This document shows positions 5,888 to 8,753 of a stretch of DNA of 8,753 nucleotides, piece by piece (position 1 is the stretch's first letter; the number at the start of each line of letters is the position of its first letter). Both the position numbers and the translations under genes were made by a program. The stretch is from Porphyromonadaceae bacterium. GTDB taxonomy: Bacteria > Bacteroidota > Bacteroidia > Bacteroidales > CAMTPD01. The stretch spans positions 10,776 to 19,528 of the forward strand of contig DLYT01000093.1 of NCBI GenBank assembly GCA_003447595.1. The letters run 5' to 3'. Under the pieces are notes generated by a model that searched no databases, had not been told where the DNA came from, and saw only the letters and a program-made list of their open reading frames with translations.

Positions 5888-8248
5888 TCAACGTACTTCA
5901 AACTTATCTTTTAGCCGGATGTCTTGAGAAGAAGCACCCACCATCACTTCAAAGCTTCCCGGTTCTACAACAAATTCATTGTGTTGGTTCCATAAACCTA
6001 GCTCTTGTGGTGTAAGAGTGAAGATGACTTTTTGCGAAGCTCCCGGTTCTAACGTTATGCGTTCAAATCCTCTCAATACTTTGGTGTAGGTAGTTACACT
6101 ACTGTACTCGTCGTTGATATACAACTGTACAACTTCATCGCCTTTTCTACTCCCGGTATTTGTTATCGTACATTCAACTTGAAGATTTCCTTGCGCTCCG
6201 ATTTGTGCAGCAGATAATTTCAAGTCAGAGTATTTAAAGGAAGTATAACTAAGTCCGTAGCCAAATGGGTAGAGCGCTCCCGATACACGGGCCGCCCCCT
6301 TCGTGTCCGATCCCGGTTTGAAAGGAAAGGCAAATGGTATCTGCCCTACGGTTTTTGGGAATGTCACGGCCAACTTTCCTCCCGGATTGTAATCGCCCCA
6401 AAGCACTTCTGACACTGCTTGTCCACAGTATTCTCCCGGAAACCATGCGTGCACAATACCCGGAATAAACTGATCAGCCCAATTAATGGTCGCCGCTCTT
6501 CCATCAAGTAAAACTAGTACAACCGGCGTCCCTGTTTCGTAAATAGCTTTCAGCAGTTTCTCTTGGTGCCCGGGCAAATTAAGATCGGAGCGTGAGTAAC
6601 TTTCGCGTACCGTCTTTTCCGAACCTCCTAACACGACGATGGCAACTTCACTTTTACGAGCCGCATCGACCGCTCTATCTATTTTATTCTTTTCGTCTAA
6701 TGTGAGTGGATAATCAAACAAGTCACTTTCGGGAAAATTTGCATCAACAATTTCACAACCTTGCTCATAAAGAATATCTGCTTTCGGCATCTGCTTCTTG
6801 ATTCCTTCTACCACCGTAATCAAAGGTGCATTAGCCGGTCCATATCGGCAAATCAAATTTTTACGTTCGTCGGCATTCGGCCCAATCACTGCTATGCGCT
6901 TCAAGTCTTTGGATAGAGGAAGAATTTGCTTGTCGTTCTTTAGCAAAACAACCGACTGGCGAGCTGCCTCTAGCGAAACTTGTTTGTGCTCTTGCGAATG
7001 AACAATCTTTTCTACCTCTTCAGTATTGCCTCGATAAGGGTTATCAAACAATCCGAGATAAAACTTTATGCGCAGAATTTCGGCTACTCGTGTATCGAGC
7101 ATTTGCTGTGAAACCTTTCCGCATGCAATGGCTTCTCTAAGTGGAAGAATAAAATCTTGTGGCGGCGTAAATTGTGTACGAATATTTAGTCCGGCATTTA
7201 CAACTGCCGCAGCTGCATCGACCAATGTCTCGGCTACTTTATGCTTGGTATGGACAAACTCTACGGCTTCACTATCTGAAACCACATAGCCTTTGAATCC
7301 CCAATCTTTGCGTAGAATATCAGTTAGAAAATAGGAACTTGCCGAAACAGGTACCCCGTCATAATCATTATATGAGCTCATCACGCCCAATGCTCCTGCT
7401 TCTTGAAATGCCATTCGAAATGGCTCAAGGTAAAGTGTTCGCATTTCCCGAGGTGCCACATGTGGATCGGTACGAGTATCTTCATCTCGTCCGCCTACCG
7501 GAATACTATATACGGCAAAGTGTTTAGGGGTAGCAACAAGGTTCTCTTTTTGCAGAGCTGTAATCATTTGTTTACCGAGTGTTCCTACCAAAAACGGATC
7601 TTCTCCATAACATTCAACAACCCTACCCCAACGCGGATCTTGTGCTATATCAAGAATCGGTGAATAAATATTGGTATAACCAAGTGCATTGGCTTCTTTT
7701 GCAGTTACTTCTCCTATACGAGCTATCAAGTCTTTATTCCAAGTAGCCCCTTGGCCGCATTGTGCCGGAAAGAAAGTCGCTCGATCATGACATAATCCAC
7801 GGATTCCTTCATTGGTAAAATCAACCGGAATCCCCAAACGGGTATTTTCTACAAACCAACGTTGCATCGTATGGCGTGCTTCTACACTTGTGCGGTAAGG
7901 GAATGAAAATTGAGATTTGAACTTGCCTAGGCCATTGTGTTGCTCGTCGATATTTCCAATTCCATCTTTCCAGATTTCGCTACTCCATAATGCTGTTGGC
8001 ATCGAATCTTTGAGCACTCGACCTGATCCGTAAAGTGTTGCCATCTGACATGTCTTCTCTTCAAGACTCATCTGGTGAAGTAGGTCTTGCACGCGTGCGT
8101 CTATCGATTGAGATGCATCTTCATAAATATCTCTTTTTCCGTTCTTGTTGAAATCAATCCATCCTTTTTGATAGATAGTTTTGGTGTTTTGAGCTCCTAC
8201 AGTCAGGCAGTAGGCAGCAAACAATGCTATTGACAATTGTTTTTTCAT
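5888..8248 (-). CDS. Secreted glycoside hydrolase family 3 beta-glycosidase (beta-glucosidase or beta-xylosidase)
   Basis: This 786-residue retaining exo-glycosidase should remove terminal beta-linked glucose or xylose from oligosaccharides. It has a signal peptide (MKKQ, hydrophobic core, cleavage near VGA at 17-19), so it should be periplasmic or surface-associated. C14 is not in a lipobox. A 12-residue EF-hand-like loop lies at 32-43. The GH3 barrel spans about 50-400, with GEDP at 215-218, KHF at 242-244 and the nucleophile D325 in VVSDSEAV. The alpha/beta sandwich domain spans about 430-665. E549 in RESYSRSDLNLPG is the likely acid/base. A fibronectin III-like domain covers about 685-775 (GDEVVQLYIND, then VLRGFERI and LEPG). 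The three-domain layout and length fit BglX-type GH3 enzymes. Substrate specificity cannot be read from the sequence, and no SusC/SusD pair is in the window. The ATG at 8248 gives the complete signal peptide. The ends are intact. Confidence 0.95.
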   Translation of the reverse strand: MKKQLSIALFAAYCLTVGAQNTKTIYQKGWIDFNKNGKRDIYEDASQSIDARVQDLLHQMSLEEKTCQMATLYGSGRVLKDSMPTALWSSEIWKDGIGNIDEQHNGLGKFKSQFSFPYRTSVEARHTMQRWFVENTRLGIPVDFTNEGIRGLCHDRATFFPAQCGQGATWNKDLIARIGEVTAKEANALGYTNIYSPILDIAQDPRWGRVVECYGEDPFLVGTLGKQMITALQKENLVATPKHFAVYSIPVGGRDEDTRTDPHVAPREMRTLYLEPFRMAFQEAGALGVMSSYNDYDGVPVSASSYFLTDILRKDWGFKGYVVSDSEAVEFVHTKHKVAETLVDAAAAVVNAGLNIRTQFTPPQDFILPLREAIACGKVSQQMLDTRVAEILRIKFYLGLFDNPYRGNTEEVEKIVHSQEHKQVSLEAARQSVVLLKNDKQILPLSKDLKRIAVIGPNADERKNLICRYGPANAPLITVVEGIKKQMPKADILYEQGCEIVDANFPESDLFDYPLTLDEKNKIDRAVDAARKSEVAIVVLGGSEKTVRESYSRSDLNLPGHQEKLLKAIYETGTPVVLVLLDGRAATINWADQFIPGIVHAWFPGEYCGQAVSEVLWGDYNPGGKLAVTFPKTVGQIPFAFPFKPGSDTKGAARVSGALYPFGYGLSYTSFKYSDLKLSAAQIGAQGNLQVECTITNTGSRKGDEVVQLYINDEYSSVTTYTKVLRGFERITLEPGASQKVIFTLTPQELGLWNQHNEFVVEPGSFEVMVGASSQDIRLKDKFEVR

Positions 8249-8298
8249 GGATCTTTTTATTTGAGTTAGCGTTGCTAAGGTCTTAAAAACATCACAAG

Positions 8299-8331
8299 AA
8301 AAAAATCAGTATTCTGCCAAAGCAGTATACT
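8299..8331 (-). terminator. Rho-independent terminator after the outer-membrane protein gene
   Basis: Read on the minus strand, a 10-base stem with one T-T mismatch (8331-8322 with 8317-8308) closes a TTTG loop. It is followed by GA and seven Ts (8305-8299). It starts 26 bases after the stop codon of the upstream barrel protein gene, which ends at 8358. It leaves about 50 bases before the GH3 start for a separate GH3 promoter. I could not identify a clear Bacteroides-type -33/-7 pair there. Confidence 0.8.
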
Positions 8332-8357
8332 ATATTATCCTGAATATTGATTTTGTA

Positions 8358-8753
8358 TTAAAAACGAAACGATGCCCCGAATGAAACTCCACCCCACCAT
8401 CGGGAAGGGTTACGCTTTGCCAACTCGGGAATATCAGAAACTCTCTCAATATTTCGGGTGAGCAAGTAACTTAATGATGGTGCCACACTCAACCCAAATC
8501 TCCAGATATAAAAGGTAGCCCTTATCGATGCATCGAGCGAACATGAAAATTTCTTTCTCACACGAAAGTAATCACTGTAATAAGTTGCTCCGCCATCATT
8601 ACTAACCCATTGCTGAGATCCGTCACCTCTAAAATATCCAGGCGATAAGCCTATGTTAAATTCCAAAGAACTTGGCAATAATGAAATACATTGCCAAATC
8701 AGATCTTCAAATATATTCTCTGAATAGGTTCCTGCCGGTACTGTCGAGGGCTC
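8358..8753 (-). CDS. Outer-membrane beta-barrel protein, C-terminal part only
   Basis: The minus-strand frame is open from base 8753 to the TAA at 8360-8358. This gives 131 C-terminal residues of a longer protein whose start lies beyond the right edge. The TTG at 8678 is internal. The sequence shows repeated amphipathic strands with alternating aromatic and small residues: LEFNIGLSPGYF, YFRVRKKFSCSLDASIRATFYI, FGLSVAPSLSYLL and WGGVSFGASFRF. It ends in phenylalanine, the usual terminal residue recognised by the BAM assembly machinery. This fits the end of an outer-membrane barrel. The family cannot be named from this fragment, and there is no sign of the large TonB-dependent receptor C-terminus. 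A terminator after its stop separates it from the GH3 gene on the same strand, so a functional link is unproven. Confidence 0.72.
   Translation of the reverse strand, partial: EPSTVPAGTYSENIFEDLIWQCISLLPSSLEFNIGLSPGYFRGDGSQQWVSNDGGATYYSDYFRVRKKFSCSLDASIRATFYIWRFGLSVAPSLSYLLTRNIERVSDIPELAKRNPSRWWGGVSFGASFRF

Noticed and set aside
6798..7663. Plus-strand open frames within the GH3 gene
   Set aside because: They are antisense to well-conserved GH3 sequence and have no domain signal. They are shadows of the real gene.
8207..8209. C14 in the GH3 signal peptide as a lipoprotein cysteine
   Set aside because: The preceding residues AAY do not form a lipobox, and the hydrophobic segment continues past the cysteine to a normal cleavage site at VGA.
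8676..8678. TTG on the minus strand as the start of the barrel protein
   Set aside because: The reading frame continues open to base 8753, and the short version would have no signal peptide. The true start is off the window.
1..8753. CRISPR arrays, tRNA or rRNA genes, insertion sequences
   Set aside because: I saw no spaced direct repeats, no cloverleaf or rRNA motifs, no transposase and no paired terminal inverted repeats.

Overview
The window looks like chromosomal DNA from the Bacteroidota, most likely order Bacteroidales. The evidence is moderate to low GC, start codons with AT-rich leaders and no Shine-Dalgarno sequence, and gene types common in gut Bacteroidales: a DUF1622 membrane protein, an exported SagB/ThcOx-like nitroreductase, a secreted glycoside hydrolase family 3 (GH3) enzyme and an outer-membrane beta-barrel protein. 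This assignment comes from reading the sequence, not from a database search.

Left part (1-4668): the right-hand end of a type I restriction-modification locus. The window opens inside an ABC/OLD-like ATPase gene whose Walker A region lies off the left edge. Its stop codon is 27 bases before an intact hsdR (1070 aa, nuclease plus DEAH translocase), so the two are probably co-transcribed. hsdM and hsdS are not in the window and should lie to the left. The ATPase occupies the position that the anticodon nuclease gene prrC has in the E. coli prr locus, and its C-terminus carries an R-x4-H motif of the HEPN RNase type. This is the best candidate in the window for an under-described defence component. 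A hairpin terminator closes the locus.

Middle part (4694-5865): a small DUF1622 membrane protein on the minus strand, converging on hsdR, and a divergently oriented exported nitroreductase-family flavoprotein on the plus strand that ends in a near-perfect terminator. The 153-base divergent region holds one short inverted repeat but no convincing promoter.

Right part (5888-8753): a secreted three-domain GH3 beta-glycosidase on the minus strand and, upstream of it, the C-terminal end of an outer-membrane beta-barrel protein cut by the right edge. A good minus-strand terminator separates these two, so they are probably separate transcription units. The genes right of 4668 show no functional link to the defence locus and look like ordinary chromosomal genes.
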